DNA of 64,000 nucleotides from Larix kaempferi (GCA_027924585.1 BSBM01000643.1:20342001-20406000), one strand, 5' to 3'. Shown: positions 26,222-37,696, counted from the stretch's first letter. Numbers and translations: made by a program. Notes: a model not told the origin generated them from the letters alone.

Positions 26222-26577
26222 TTGTGGTTATTATTTTTTTATTAAGCTCATGAACATTTATATGTAGTTTATTATTTCTACTATCACTGTGTTTTTGTGA
26301 TGAATGATTGAAGAATGTTATAAGTGTTCCTAGAGAATTATGAACATGGGTAGTACTGTAGCAGCTTTAACACTTAGAATATAGTAGCTTCAAATTTGGA
26401 CTTTGGTGGCTTCATAAAAAAACAAGTTGTGGTATAGCTTCCTGGCCAGTTGTGGTTACTATTTTTTTATTAAGCTCATGAAGATTTATATGCAGTTTAT
26501 TATTTCTACTACCCCTGTGTTTTTGTGAAGAATGATTGAAGAATGTTATAAGTGTTCCTAGAGAATTATGAACATGG
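26222..26577 (+). repeat. Direct duplication of ~125 bp, spacing ~233 bp
   Basis: 'attgaagaatgttataagtg' followed by 'ttcctagagaattatgaac' and the preceding 'ttattaagctcatgaa.attt' occur in both halves. Copies lie at about 26222-26347 and 26455-26577. Confidence 0.85.
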
Positions 26578-28010
26578 ATATGTACAATTCCTTATATTTA
26601 TTATCACTTTGATTTTTGTGATGAATTCATTTGCGTGACTTGAGTATATCTGAAGCTCTCCTTGAGGTCCCATGAATGAACTTGAACACTTGTTGCATTC
26701 ATTTAATTTGAAAGAGTAGTTATAGTTTGAAAGAACTCTCTCCTTACCTTAGCTAGCATTGATTGAAAGGAAAGACTTATTTTATTCATATGCATTTGCA
26801 TGGTTTGAGTCAGTCATCACACCACGAGTTGCACTTCCATCACCCGACTGAGTAATACAACCATTAAAATTTAACTCGTTAACTCAACAAACTTTAACCT
26901 CGCTTGAGGATAAAAAGAATTTGTTAGGTAGGTAGGACACCGGGGATAGGCATCGAAATAATTCCCCCTTGTCATTATCATCCGAGACATAGTTGTTGTC
27001 CTGTAGGGTGCTAAAATCCTCTTGTACTTGTTGACACGGTCATCGACCAGTTTGTGGAGGTGCCTCCTATTGTTTCAGGGGTTAAACCGCCACAAGATCG
27101 AGAACCGGACGGACTCTGTGGAATGCCGCACTCCACTTAGCCCTAAGGAAACATCGATCATTGTCTTCCTTGTATTCTCCGGCCACCATACTGGTGATAC
27201 AAGGGTGATAAGGTAGAAGTGCCGAAAACCTTTTTCGGCGTGTCATGAACGAGGTAGCTTAGAGACTTTTCTACTAGGGCTCTTTTACCCAGGATCCCTT
27301 TCAGTAGAGGGATATCCTTCCATTATTGGTCTCTCATTTTGTATTGTTCGACTTGGATTTCATCACCTTGAGAAGGATACAACTTGTTGAGGTCTCCAGC
27401 TCTTAGATAGGAGGTTTTGCTTGCTATTTCACCTTTTTAGAGGGTCTTTTTCTTTTTAGTGCTGCTTGTTGGCATTCTGGCCACTTTTGTTTTAGCTCGC
27501 TTACTGTGACACCGGTCCCAGTAAATTTTTTTGAGCTTATCTGATGATGTGTGATGTCCTCTTCTCCTAGGTCTTCGAGATGGTTGAGTTAGATGGTCTT
27601 CTCAAGGGACTTAACACCTCTTGATGGAGCCACTGATGCTTGACCTTAGGAGTAGTCTAGAGGATCGCGTGATCACATCATCCGTGTGGACTTTTCCGTT
27701 TACTGTGATGATGGTCTATCAGGTTATATGGAACAATGGTACATTTGAGAGAGAGATGACTGGTACATTGTACCCCACCTTGGTTGATTGTCTTATGGTC
27801 CTTCCATTTTGTCGATAATATTTGTGTGGTACCTTTCCTTTTACCTTTTGGGTCTTTTACTCATCTTGGTATATCTTTTGATTTGTACCACCTTTTATGT
27901 TTTTGGTCTTGTGGGTACTACGGTAGTTTGTACACATTTGAGGTACACACCCTAATTTGTCCAAGTTGTTATGAGTCTTTATACCTTTTGGTGGTCCTAT
28001 TTGAGTTACA
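26578..28010. other. CACTA interior, no gene recognised
   Basis: Positions 27000-27700 are less AT-rich than their surroundings and may derive from another element, but no frame shows a recognisable domain. Confidence 0.35.
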
Positions 28011-28250
28011 AGAGGTAGTTACAAGGAACTATTGCATATAAGAGGTAGTTACAAGGAGCTATTGCATATATTTGACATTATTTGACCTTCCATCTCTTTG
28101 GCATGTCAAATAACAGGTAGTTACAAGGAGTTATTGCATATAAGAGGTAGTTACAAGGAGCTATTGCATATATTTGACATTATTTGACCTTCCATCTCTT
28201 TGGCATGTCAAATAACAGGTAGTTACAAGGAGCTATTGCAATATATATTT
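28010..28250 (+). repeat. Compound tandem repeat
   Basis: 'aggtagttacaaggagctat' followed by 'tgcatata' occurs five times between 28012 and 28245. Two of the intervals carry a longer unit, 'ttgacattatttgaccttcc' followed by 'atctctttggcatgtcaaat'. Confidence 0.9.
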
Positions 28251-29109
28251 GACCTTATTTGTACCTTCCCCACAATGGTTGATTTACTTTTGGACCTTAC
28301 ACCCTTTAATTTTGGTCCTTTAATTTTTTTGTGGTACCTTGCCTCTCACCTTTTGGGTCTTTTATTGATCTTGAGTTATCTTTTGAATTGTACTGCCTTT
28401 TTTTGTTTTTGGTCTTGTGGATATAACTATGGTAGATTGTCCACATTTGAGGTACTACACCCCCTTAGTCCCAAGGGTTATGAGTCTAATTTATACCCAC
28501 TCTTTTATTTTTTACTTGTACCTTATTGGTTGGTTTTTTTACCCTTTGGTTGGTCCTTGTACCTTACTGGGGGCTGTGAGTCTCTTTGGCCTCAGTCTGC
28601 TGGCTTTCAGCTCATCTTTATTGTGATTGTGTTGAGCCTTTTGACTGTCATTGACTTTCTTTGATTGGCCGTACCAATATAGCCAGTCATCTCTCTCTCT
28701 CTGGTTTGTACTAACCCTATAATAGGGTCACTTCGTTCCTAGAGTTGACTGGCCTCTAAGAGGCACAGTCATTTCTGAAAGTAACTCTTCTGAGTATATT
28801 ACAGGAAACATCTACACCCTGGTAATTAAATATGTGTTGGTTATAAGACTTAATTAGTAATCAAAGTGTTGGTAATCAAATACGTGGTAAATAATTTGAA
28901 TTAAATAGTTAAAACTTGTCATGTCATACAAAATTGTTGGTAATCAAATTATATTTGTCGGTAAATAATTTTAAGAGTGGTGGAACTCGACCTCGACTAA
29001 ACTTGTGAGGAAAATTATCTTGGATAATAAGTGTCCTGACATAAAACTAAGTAGAACTATGACTTTAGTTCTTGAACCATGACCTTATCATAACTATAAC
29101 AGATTCCTA

Positions 29110-30289
29110 CAGACTTCCATTTGTGAGCTAAACAACACAATAAAATTTGTAACAACAAAAGGAAAGTTTGCAAGATGGGAAGCATTGTTATGATGTTATA
29201 ACTGTACTGTTCATGAGCACATTTCTGGGAAAGCAAAAAGCATTCCTGACTTTATAACAAGAGAATATTTGACACAGAAGTGTGTTGTTAATTTTTAAGA
29301 AGCGGGCCTGAAGCAAGCGAGCCTGAAACAAGTGAGCTTGGTGCAAGCGAGCACGAGGCAAGCGAGCGTAGAAGTTCAAAGCGGAATCCAGTGGGCCCAT
29401 AACCCACAAGTAAACATGAAAATCTATGCTTGGACCGAAGGAAAAAATGATATCTATACTATCAATGATAATATGAGTTGGTTGGATTATATGAAAGATT
29501 GGAAACCTAGGTGGGAGTTGAGACATGCTGAAGTATTAGATGCTAACTTACAAGGATCTGATGATTTTATTAGACTAGTGCCAGAACTCAGAAGAATGCC
29601 TATGGGATCTAGTATTGACGTATCAGAGATGATTTACAACAACTCCTTGAGAAAAGAAGCTGACGCAAGCAATTGGTTAACTCACCTATACCATGATCTT
29701 AACCTAATCTCGACGGAGGGCTCTACACCTCACCCTCGGCTAGGACCAGAACAACAATACTACTTTATTAACCGGATATGTTCTTTGGAAGGATGGCCAC
29801 ATCAAGATGCTAGTCTCTGGTTTCCAAGTACTACACACACTTATGAAAAATATAAAAAATTATTGTGGAAATTCTTGAGAAAAGAAAATAAAGATAGAAC
29901 ATATTATACCATGCTAAAGTTTGTACCTCAAATGACACATATCCATAAGGATCCTGCATGGTTCGTCCCTGATTGGACTAGAGACTGGTGGCGGTCATTC
30001 GACATCAACCTGACAACATTAGATCCAGGTGCTATTTATAATCTAAAATAGGAAGTTGGAGAATCTCTCGAATAGGTCAAATATATTTTGCAGAAAAAGC
30101 TTACTGAGGCTCAAATCCTTCGGTACTACATTAAAAATGAATGACAATGGCTTGTCAAAACCCACATAGACGTCCACATGCATCAGAATAGATGTGTGGT
30201 CCTGAAGTCTATTTATTCAAAGGCATGGGTTGTTGAATCCAACGTCTTTCAAGAATTGTATGGTCCCCCATACTCCAATGAGTTGTAAA
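29110..30289 (+). pseudogene. Caulimovirid-like RNase H end and adjoining unknown ORF (endogenous remnant)
   Basis: Around 29150-29297 a frame reads ARWEALL, then CTVHEHISGKA and IPDFITREYLTQ, ending in TAA. This is the layout of the RNase H C-terminus of caulimovirid-type polymerases, whose usual close is close to 'ADFLTRE'; other retroelements end similarly. One internal TGA is present. After a short repeat coding LKQAS-like units, an open frame runs 29332-30051 (GPEQQYYFINRI, PAWFVPDWTRDWWRSFD). It continues in frame past TAG and TGA codons to about 30289 (SKAWVVESNVFQELYGPPY). I do not recognise this second protein; its place just after the polymerase suggests a C-terminal or extra product of the same element. 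No RT core is visible upstream. It is a broken fragment within the CACTA. Confidence 0.5.
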
Positions 30290-31088
30290 TATCTCAAAAG
30301 TATTTGGCTATGAGTGGGGCATGTCCATTCAAATTGTCAAAAAGATTGAAGTCTTTGTAACTATGTCATGATAATATAAAGAAAACCCTACTTTTCTCTC
30401 TGTCAATATGATTGAAAGTCTATGTTATGTATTAAACACCCTAAGTCAATATTACAAGTAATTGTCAAAAGGAAGCATTAGTTGGGAGTATGACTGAAAG
30501 CTACCATTTTTCGAAACAGCTTACATGTTTACGGTTCCGTTTTTGCTTGATTCAACTACTTTCAGTCATCTAAGAAGACCATGCTTGAATAAGATTATAC
30601 AAGTTCCACAACACTGTATAAAATATTGTTTTTGAATATTTGTGAACACTTATTAACCACTTAAAAGATCTTACTTTTGAAAGTCTAAAAAACTTTTAGA
30701 CGTTTTCCATAATGGTTAGTGAATTTTATTTTATATTATTATTTTTGAATATAAATATCTTACTAAATGTGATTGGACTTCAATTACCGAGTTGATGAAC
30801 CCAAACTGATGGGATGAGAGAGACTTTAGGGCAATGACGACACATCTGATAATTGGATGGTTTGATATGGGAGTCAAGACCCAAAGGAGTAATAAAAGAA
30901 AGCTCATAATTGCACGAATTTGTAATCATAAGAAAGATAAAGTGATCGTCTTCCTCATCGCTTGAATGACTACATGTTGAGAAAGGGAATGAGGATAAAG
31001 TAACATTATAAAAGGAGCGACATGTCACCTTTTAAGAGGCTCTATGCCTTGCGGTTGTATCTAAACTTTTTTCCCATGTTGCAGGTAG
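30290..31088. other. CACTA interior upstream of the SET gene region
   Basis: No gene recognised. It may hold the promoter and 5' exons of the SET gene region: an acceptor-like 'cccatgttgcag' ends at 31084, just upstream of the coding frame. I could not place a start codon. Confidence 0.35.
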
Positions 31089-31796
31089 AACCAAATAGGT
31101 ATTTGTCAGATCTGTCTTCCTCGAGAGGGGAGTTTAGGAAGGCTAGAGGAAAGTGAGACATCCAGTAGGTCTAGAAGAGTTGTATATTCAACTAGATGTC
31201 AAAAGACCAGAAGAAAATTTGAGAAACACAATGAATTTTTTCATGGTCAAGTGGGGTCATGTTCCTATGGTGATGAGACAAAAGACGACCTCGAGGTGCC
31301 CTTGAGGTACAGACATTTAGTGAAACAATGGGTACCCAAGGATCTTCCTCAACCGAACACAGATTTTTGTGTGAACGATAGGATATATCGAATAGCACCA
31401 TCCTCAATACATGGTTTCGGGTTGTTCAGCATGGATGGCATAAGGGTCCCTTACAACACATGTACAGAATTGATGGAGTATGTTGGACCCTGTTACAGCT
31501 ACAAATATCAGATGTGCTTGGTCCAATTTACAAAAAGTATGCGTAGCTATGGATTGTCAACAAACTATTTACAGTTGAAAGACAAAAATCAAAATGAAGG
31601 AGAAACGTTGTACATGGACGGAAGGCCAAAGGCCACAAGGAATATTGTGGGGTTTATAAACAGTACACAACCAGGGTCTACAATTAAGCAACCAAACTAC
31701 AAATTTGAGGGGCGTGAAGGAAACCGTGTTTTTGTAGTTGCCAATAAATCAATATCTGCAGGGGAAGAGTTGCTTATTAATTACAATTTGAACTGA
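31089..31796 (+). pseudogene. SET-domain protein encoded inside the CACTA element
   Basis: An open frame runs from 31089 to TGA at 31794-31796. A basic/Ser stretch (SRSRRVVYSTRCQKTRRKF) is followed by a SET domain. SIHGFGLFSMDGI (about 31402-31443) is the GxG motif. YMDGRPKATRNIVGFINSTQ (31612-31671) and STIKQPN correspond to the usual NHxCxPN segment. ISAGEELLINYNLN (31752-31793) corresponds to ELxxDY with Asp replaced by Asn and the Tyr kept. SET proteins methylate lysines, usually on histones, using S-adenosylmethionine. There are no pre- or post-SET Cys clusters. The start is unresolved. Beyond the TGA the frame stays open (VDTKK) up to a donor-like site, and coding resumes at 31929, so this may be the first part of one protein with the segment below, cut by a nonsense change. 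It could instead be a captured host gene. Confidence 0.8.
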
Positions 31797-31928
31797 GTAG
31801 ATACAAAAAAGGTTACTATGGGAGTGGTACATATAAAAATTTACCCAACCTTTTATTAATGAATTTAACATATTAAGGATTTTTTCGTTAGTTTATTTCG
31901 TTTAAATTTTCCCCATTTACTTCGTAGG

Positions 31929-34365
31929 CTAGTGATCAAGATAAAGCACCGCCATCAGATGGTCAGAGGAGTACATCTTCCTCAAGGGATCAGGTATACA
32001 TCTTTGTAATAGTGCAAATATAATAAGAAAAAATAGTTGACTTTCACTATGTTTTTTATTTAGGTTTCTGTAAGGGGCAACTCCCAGTTATTAGCAGATC
32101 AGGGCAAGTCACCTATGAGCATCGATCCGAGGAGTGGATCACGATCCTCTACATTGCAGGTATAATCCGTTGGAGTTGTTCATATAATTTTAGGAATCTA
32201 TCATGATATAACTCAATAGTCTTTTATATTTTTTTGTTGTAGCCCGATGAATCATTTTATGAAACAGCATCAGAAGAATGTCCAGTAGATCCTGAAGTGG
32301 TTGAGATCCTTAAAGATGATAGACAAACTGGTGAAGCCACAAACTAGTTTACGATGATAGACAAATTGTTGGAAAAATATACTGCAGAACTCGTTTCTCT
32401 GCTTATCAAGTTTTCGCAGACAAGCGAGAACCTGGAAAGGATTGAATTGTTGGAACGGAAATCTGAATACTTGGAAGTAAGTTGAGGAATCTTGATTCAT
32501 AAAATAATTCATTTATAACTTTATAATTTTATCTTTTATATGATAGTACTGAACGTGTAAGATGTGGTTTGTATTTACAGAATTATCGGAAAACACACAA
32601 TAGTTGTGGAGGAGATGTTGGCCGCAGCGAGGCTCATGGAGAGACGTGGCATCATGAGCAAACGACTCCACATACTACATCGAATCCTTCGCCATTGTTG
32701 TCGACTGAATAGTCGGCAACACGTTCTGACACACCACGGACCCAAACTGCGAGCACACTTTCCGCTGGTAACTGATGCACACCGGATCGTCCACCAGAAG
32801 AGGTCGACAACGAGAATCTTGGTAATATTGATATCGACCTAGTTGCATTTTCAGGATCTTCCCATGTCACTAGCATGGGAACAATGGAGGTAACATTTTT
32901 GGTCGACTCCGATCTCGTCCCAATAAAAATCAATAAGGTCCCAAGTAATTAATATACGTTGATCAAGTTACTGTTTATAACTTCATTGTAATATACCGAT
33001 AAAACGTTTTCTTTCAACTAATTATGATCATGGCATGATCGTTTCGTAGGAAATGACGTTTTCTATAAACAAATGAATGACGCGTGCTTGGATATCTTCG
33101 AGCCCACCATCTGAGAAAGGTGGGATAAACTCATGCATCGGTTGGTTGGCATGTTCAGCTACAAAACCTTTAATAAAGTTGAGGTCATGAAAAAGGCTTG
33201 TCAACATGTGAAGGTTGTCCGAGACCAATATAGGACACACCTTGAAAAAAACCCTAAGTATGAGCGCCCTCCAATGATTTCACCAATGGAGTGGAGAGCT
33301 CTAGTGGATGATGGAAGGGAGAGGACTCATAGAAGAGAAGGAAAGATAACACCAGGCACAGGGAGGTATGTAATACTTTCCGCAATGTAATTCAAAACCT
33401 TATTATTATTGAATATTTCTATATCGAACTTGGAACATCTAACGTATGTCAACACTTGCATAGGCTTCTAGACACATCAAAGGCCACAAAGGAAAGAGTT
33501 GAAAAAATAGGTCAGCACAAGCTTGGGCCTAGTGGTTATTCCAATTTCGCGGCACGATTTGTAAGTTTCGAAAAACCAATAATGCATGCAAATAATAAAT
33601 TGCAATTTTTTTTTTCATTTTATTGCACCGAAAAATGTTAATTAACGATGTTATGCAAATATGCAGGCCGAATGATTCAATGAACAACCCACTGAGGAAG
33701 ACATGAATCTTGGCTTCAAGGAAGGCTTTGGAGCTGTTGTTGAATGACGAAAAAGCTTGCCTGGCCAAACACAGTATTCTAGTACCAATCCATCCGGTGC
33801 ACAGGTAAATAGAATCTATATAATTTATTGAATATTAACCGCTTGTGCAATCTATTCGTTATAAATACTTGAAAAACAATATTGACTCTGTTTTGAGTAG
33901 GAAAGCAATGATCCCCCTAATGTCGAGGAGGGAGAACAACAAAAGGAAGATCATGCTTCTAATCCTGGTAATGAATTTATTCATATGCTAAAATTTTATG
34001 TATAGCATTGCAAATGGTGAACATTAATTGTAGTTCACCATATTTCAACTGTAGAGCATGTAGAGGGTGAAACTGTACAGGTTGAGCCTGGACAAGAACA
34101 TGAACTACATGATGTGGCCACACCAGGTAAAAAAACACCTTTGTAATGTTTTTTTTAAATGAAATACTTGTCATTACAATATCAAAATACAACGATGTAA
34201 CATTTTCACATTGTTGCAACAAATCCGAACCCCTTGCAGCAAACATCACCACAAGTGCCTGATGAAGAACCAAGAATTGGAATAGAAATTCCAGGGGTAG
34301 ATGCTCCTCTTAGAGATTATTTACCAATTATGAAGAGAAGAAAAACTGCTAGTAAAAAGAAGTGA
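31929..34365 (+). pseudogene. Transposase_24/TNP1-like gene of the CACTA, multi-exon and decayed
   Basis: Plausible exons at 31929-31994 (SDQDKAPPSDGQRSTSSSRD), 32065-32160, 32243-32476, 32581-32889, 33050-33365, 33465-33560, 33901-33968, 34055-34124 and 34247-34365, most with GT/AG borders. The 33050 exon carries the family signature: HVKVVRDQYRTHLEKNPKYE, then PPMISPMEWRALVDD; the next has RLLDTSKATKERVEKIGQHK. This matches the second protein class of plant CACTA elements (Transposase_24/TNP1), which in related elements binds subterminal repeats. The C-terminus is Lys/Arg-rich (MKRRKTASKKK, stop 34363-34365), a likely nuclear signal. In-frame stops after EATN and near 32710, 32770 and 33112 show decay. 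It may form a single gene with the SET ORF. Confidence 0.7.
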
Positions 34366-34692
34366 CTCGAAAAATGTACTCATCTAATTATTTTAATAAC
34401 AATATATCATCCATGATTTTTGGCCTAATGAATGAATGAATGGTTTAATGGTTTAATGATTCAGTGTAGTAAACTGTTACCTTTATTGAATGTCAGTTTT
34501 TATTGAATGAATGTGTTTAAAGAATGAATGAATGGTTTATTGAATGTTATCTTTTATTGTATGAATGTGTTGACTAAATGAAACAATGGTTTAATGAATG
34601 TTAGGCTGTATTGAATGAATGGTAGATGAAAGTTCATGATGAAATATGGATGAATTTGCATGTATTTGTTTTTTTCAAGTACATGCATTGGA
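34366..34692. other. 3' flank of the second CACTA gene region
   Basis: AT-rich, with a short degenerate repeat 'gaatgaatggttta(a)tgaatgtta' recurring between 34425 and 34625. No gene. Confidence 0.5.
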
Positions 34693-34803
34693 TATGGGGA
34701 ATTGAGAATGATGTGAGGGGGGGGAGGGGCCATAAGAGCTTCCAACTTCACGTGGTTGGCCCTGTTTAGTAGAGAATATTAAATTATTCTCGAAACAGAG
34801 AGG
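34693..34803 (+). promoter_or_regulatory. Shared 111 bp block downstream of the SET/TNP1 region (copy 2)
   Basis: Nearly identical to 18128-18238, with about half a dozen substitutions. The hairpin stem GAGAATA/TATTCTC is unchanged while its loop differs (ttaaat against ttaaac). Neither flank is similar between the two sites. Confidence 0.7.
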
Positions 34804-35157
34804 ATCTCAATGAATGGCTACGATGCTGGCTTTATACAACCCACTAGCATGTCATCTAAATTTTGACAATTTCTTGGAGCTTGTTGTGATGTTTGGTTGC
34901 TCATCATAACCAATTTTGAGTTTCCACAACTTCAAAGGCTGAGTAAATGATGCACTAGAATCAATATCCGTAACCTTCTCTTTAATTTCATTGGAATCAA
35001 TATCCTTAAGCTCACATTGAACCCTTCCAAAATGGTTTATTTACCATTGAAGCCTGGATTCTGAAGCATGATATTTGCAACTTATCTAGCATACAACAAA
35101 TACAATTAGAAACATGCTTCATGTTGTCAATGTTCATCATTTTTTATGGCTACAACT

Positions 35158-35939
35158 TAACTGAGGATATTCGAACCTGCGACCTATGTCTAGTCCCAAG
35201 GCTAACACCTTCAAGCTTGAAGTGCAACTGACAATGGGAGACCACCTTCAAGTAGCTTGATTCATTCTGCATGCATTTCATATTGGGAGACGACGGGATA
35301 CCACCTTGCTTGATTCATTATGCATGCATTTCACTTTGCAATAGTCTCAAAATCCCCTCTGCGCTTTCCCTAAATTAGTTTCTCGATTCAGCATGACCCA
35401 CGCCTGCAGTCCGAAGAGTGTTGCCAATGGTCTAGAGTTTCATCCTGGCAATGGTGACGATTCATGGTATTATGTTTCCCTTCGGATGCAATATGACAAA
35501 CTCAAAGCTCTCATACAAAGGTTTGTCTGACAAATGTGATGGTTTCGGTTTCTCGATTCAGCATGACCCAAACAGTCACATTTGTCAGACAAACCTTCGC
35601 AGTGGACTATGAGTTTTCCATATTGCAGTTGAAGGGAAACATAATACCATGAATCGTCACCGTTGCCAGGATGAAACTCAAGACCATTGGAAACACTCCT
35701 TGGATGGCGGGCATGGGTCATATTGAATTGAGACACTAATTCAGGAAAAATGCAGTGAATCTGAGACCGTTGCATAGTGAAATGCATGCAGAATGAATGA
35801 AGAGTACTGGGTGTCGAGAGAAATGGTTGTGGGAATGTGTATGAGAGTAAATGGCGATGGGAATTGATTGAAAAGTTCAAGCTTGAAGTTGGTAGCCTTG
35901 GGACTAAACATATGTCACAGGTTCGAATCTCCTCAGTTT
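35158..35939. repeat. Large foldback (long inverted repeat), ~780 bp
   Basis: The left edge 'aactgagg.tattcgaacctg' is mirrored by 'caggttcgaat.tcctcagtt' at the right edge. Arms include 'tagtcccaaggct' against 'agccttgggacta', 'ttcaagcttgaa' on both sides, 'gattcatggtattatgtttccctt' split as complementary pieces at 35459-35481 and 35631-35655, and 'gtttgtctgacaaatgtga' at 35521-35539 against its reverse complement at 35577-35595. The loop is about 40 nt. The edge contains GGTTCGAATC, a tRNA/SINE B-box-like phrase. Transcribed, it would form a long hairpin. Confidence 0.85.
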
Positions 35940-36714
35940 AGTTCGTACCCGGTTATTCTTTCGATGCAAATTATAGATTTTATTTATTTTCCTTTGTCAA
36001 CTTTACGTATCCCTTTATGTGTTTTCTTTATTTTCCGTTTTTAACATTATGTATCCCCTTTTGATAATCGGAATTGTTAATATCGAGTCACTCGAGAATG
36101 AACGTAAAGAGGATTTCCATAGAAATCCATTCCATCCAAACCTATCAAGTGTACTTTTAGGTCAAAAATATTCTTGTAACAAAGCGATGAAAGATCTTAG
36201 AAGCAAATGTAACAAAGCCCTAAAAGAATTTCGTGTAACATAGTGGCTTGTGTTTGCAGGAATACTTCCTTTTATCTACTCTGATTTCTTTTGTTGCACT
36301 TTCAAATTCATCTGCAATGATATCAACACACTACACATTATGGGAATAAGACGTTCACATTTGCATATTCCACTACTACATCTAATTAAATATCATCTCC
36401 TTGCAACTCCACCATTGTAACACCACTCTCTTCTATAGTGTCATCTTCTACAACAACACCACCCACTACTGCAACATATATCCATTACAACTTTTCCATT
36501 GTTTATTGAGTTTCTTGTACAAGCTTGACCTTTACCCCTAATCTTTTCTTGATTGTATTTTGCTACAATCAATTCTTCTACACCTTTGCTTGACTTGATA
36601 GCTTGAATATTAAATAATGCGAAGTATGGTTTTAGCTTGGAGTGAACACTTAGAGTTGTCGTTTCAAGTTTGATAATAAAAGCCACCTTTTAAATAATGG
36701 ACTATTATAATAAT
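35940..36714. other. CACTA interior, no gene recognised
   Basis: AT-rich sequence with short frames only. Poly-purine/pyrimidine drift without motifs. Confidence 0.35.
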
Positions 36715-36920
36715 TAGAAAATATTTTCAACTTTATTATAAAGGTAAAGTTAAATTATTATATTAAAATCATATATAATTTATAAATGATTTAATAATAA
36801 TAATTTAAACTTATTTGGAAAAATATTTTCAACTTTATTATAAAGGTAAAGTTAAATTATTATATTAAAATCATATATAATTTATAAATGATTTTATAAT
36901 AATAATTTAAACTTATTTGG
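36715..36920 (+). repeat. Recent tandem duplication of 102 bp
   Basis: 'caactttattataaaggtaa' starts at 36728 and again at 36830. The two units differ at only a few positions. Confidence 0.95.
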
Positions 36921-37129
36921 CTTTGAACAAGAATGAGGCATGGGACAACTTCAGGCATGGTACAACTTGGCATTTGCAATGAAGTAGGAAGGCTATAATA
37001 GACCTTAATTTGGACAATGAAAGGCAATGGTCGTTTAAACATGACTTCAAAAAGTTCAAGACTCCGAGGGTGTACTAGAAAAGAAAAAGAGGAATTGTAG
37101 CAACATACACTTCCAAACAATATTGTTTT

Positions 37130-37696
37130 TTTTCTTTAAATTATCCATAGGTGTTGGATAACCGACGGCCATGGCAAAGAAAACCGACAACTTCGCCATA
37201 GATCTGACGGCCAACGAAATCAGATAGGTGTCGATTTTTCGACCGCCACAGTGCACAAAACCGATGACTTTTCCATAGCTCTGACATCAAAAGACATCGG
37301 TGCTCAGCCATTTTCAGTTGTGAGCGCCGTGGTTTTCCAACCTCCACAGTGAAAAAAACTGACGCCTATGCCATAGCTCCAACAGCAAAAGACGTCGGAT
37401 CCAAGCCATTTTTAGTTGTGAGGGGCGTCGATTTTTCGATCGCCACAGTGAAAAATACAGATGGATATGCTATAGATACGACGGCCAAAGACGTCGGATC
37501 CAAGATCTTTTCAGTTGTAAGGGGCGTCGGTTATCCGACTATTGGGGGAGGCGAATAACTGACGAAGTCTAAGCCGTCAGTTTTAGTCCGAATTGGACCG
37601 ACGTTAAAAAATTACTGAGGTTGTCAAATAGTCGACCACAGAATGTAGAAAATCTGACCTTTTGGCCGTCGGATTTTGGGTCCAAAAAACCTAGTG
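37130..37696 (+). repeat. CACTA right subterminal repeats and terminus
   Basis: Units of about 77-100 bp start at 37197, 37274, 37372 and 37471 with '(c/t)atag.t..(g/a)ac'. They carry 'gacgtcggatccaag' and 'ttttcagttgtgag..gcgtcg', and end at 'ggccgtcggattttgggtcc' and CTAGTG. CGACG/CGTCG motifs occur in both orientations, the usual layout of TNPA binding sites in CACTA elements. Confidence 0.85.

Larger units (their letters stand above)
12322..37696 (+). mobile_element. 25.4 kb CACTA (En/Spm-type) DNA transposon
   Basis: The left end is CACTAG, then TTTGGAC-A-CAAAATCC; the reversed right end is CACTAG, then TTTGGAC-C-CAAAATCC, with a few mismatches. A 3 bp AGG TSD flanks it. The element sits in the 5' LTR of B, and the empty site is preserved in the 3' LTR. 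It contains a TNPD/Tnp2 transposase, a SET plus Transposase_24-like gene region, subterminal repeats rich in CCGACG motifs, and much non-coding or secondarily inserted DNA. It is large for a CACTA element. Internal stops in both gene regions suggest it is now non-autonomous. Confidence 0.92.

Noticed and set aside
25881-37696. Taking 25881 as the real left end of the CACTA element
   Set aside because: Its flank TAG does not match AGG after the right end, whereas 12322 has the AGG match and reconstructs the empty LTR site.
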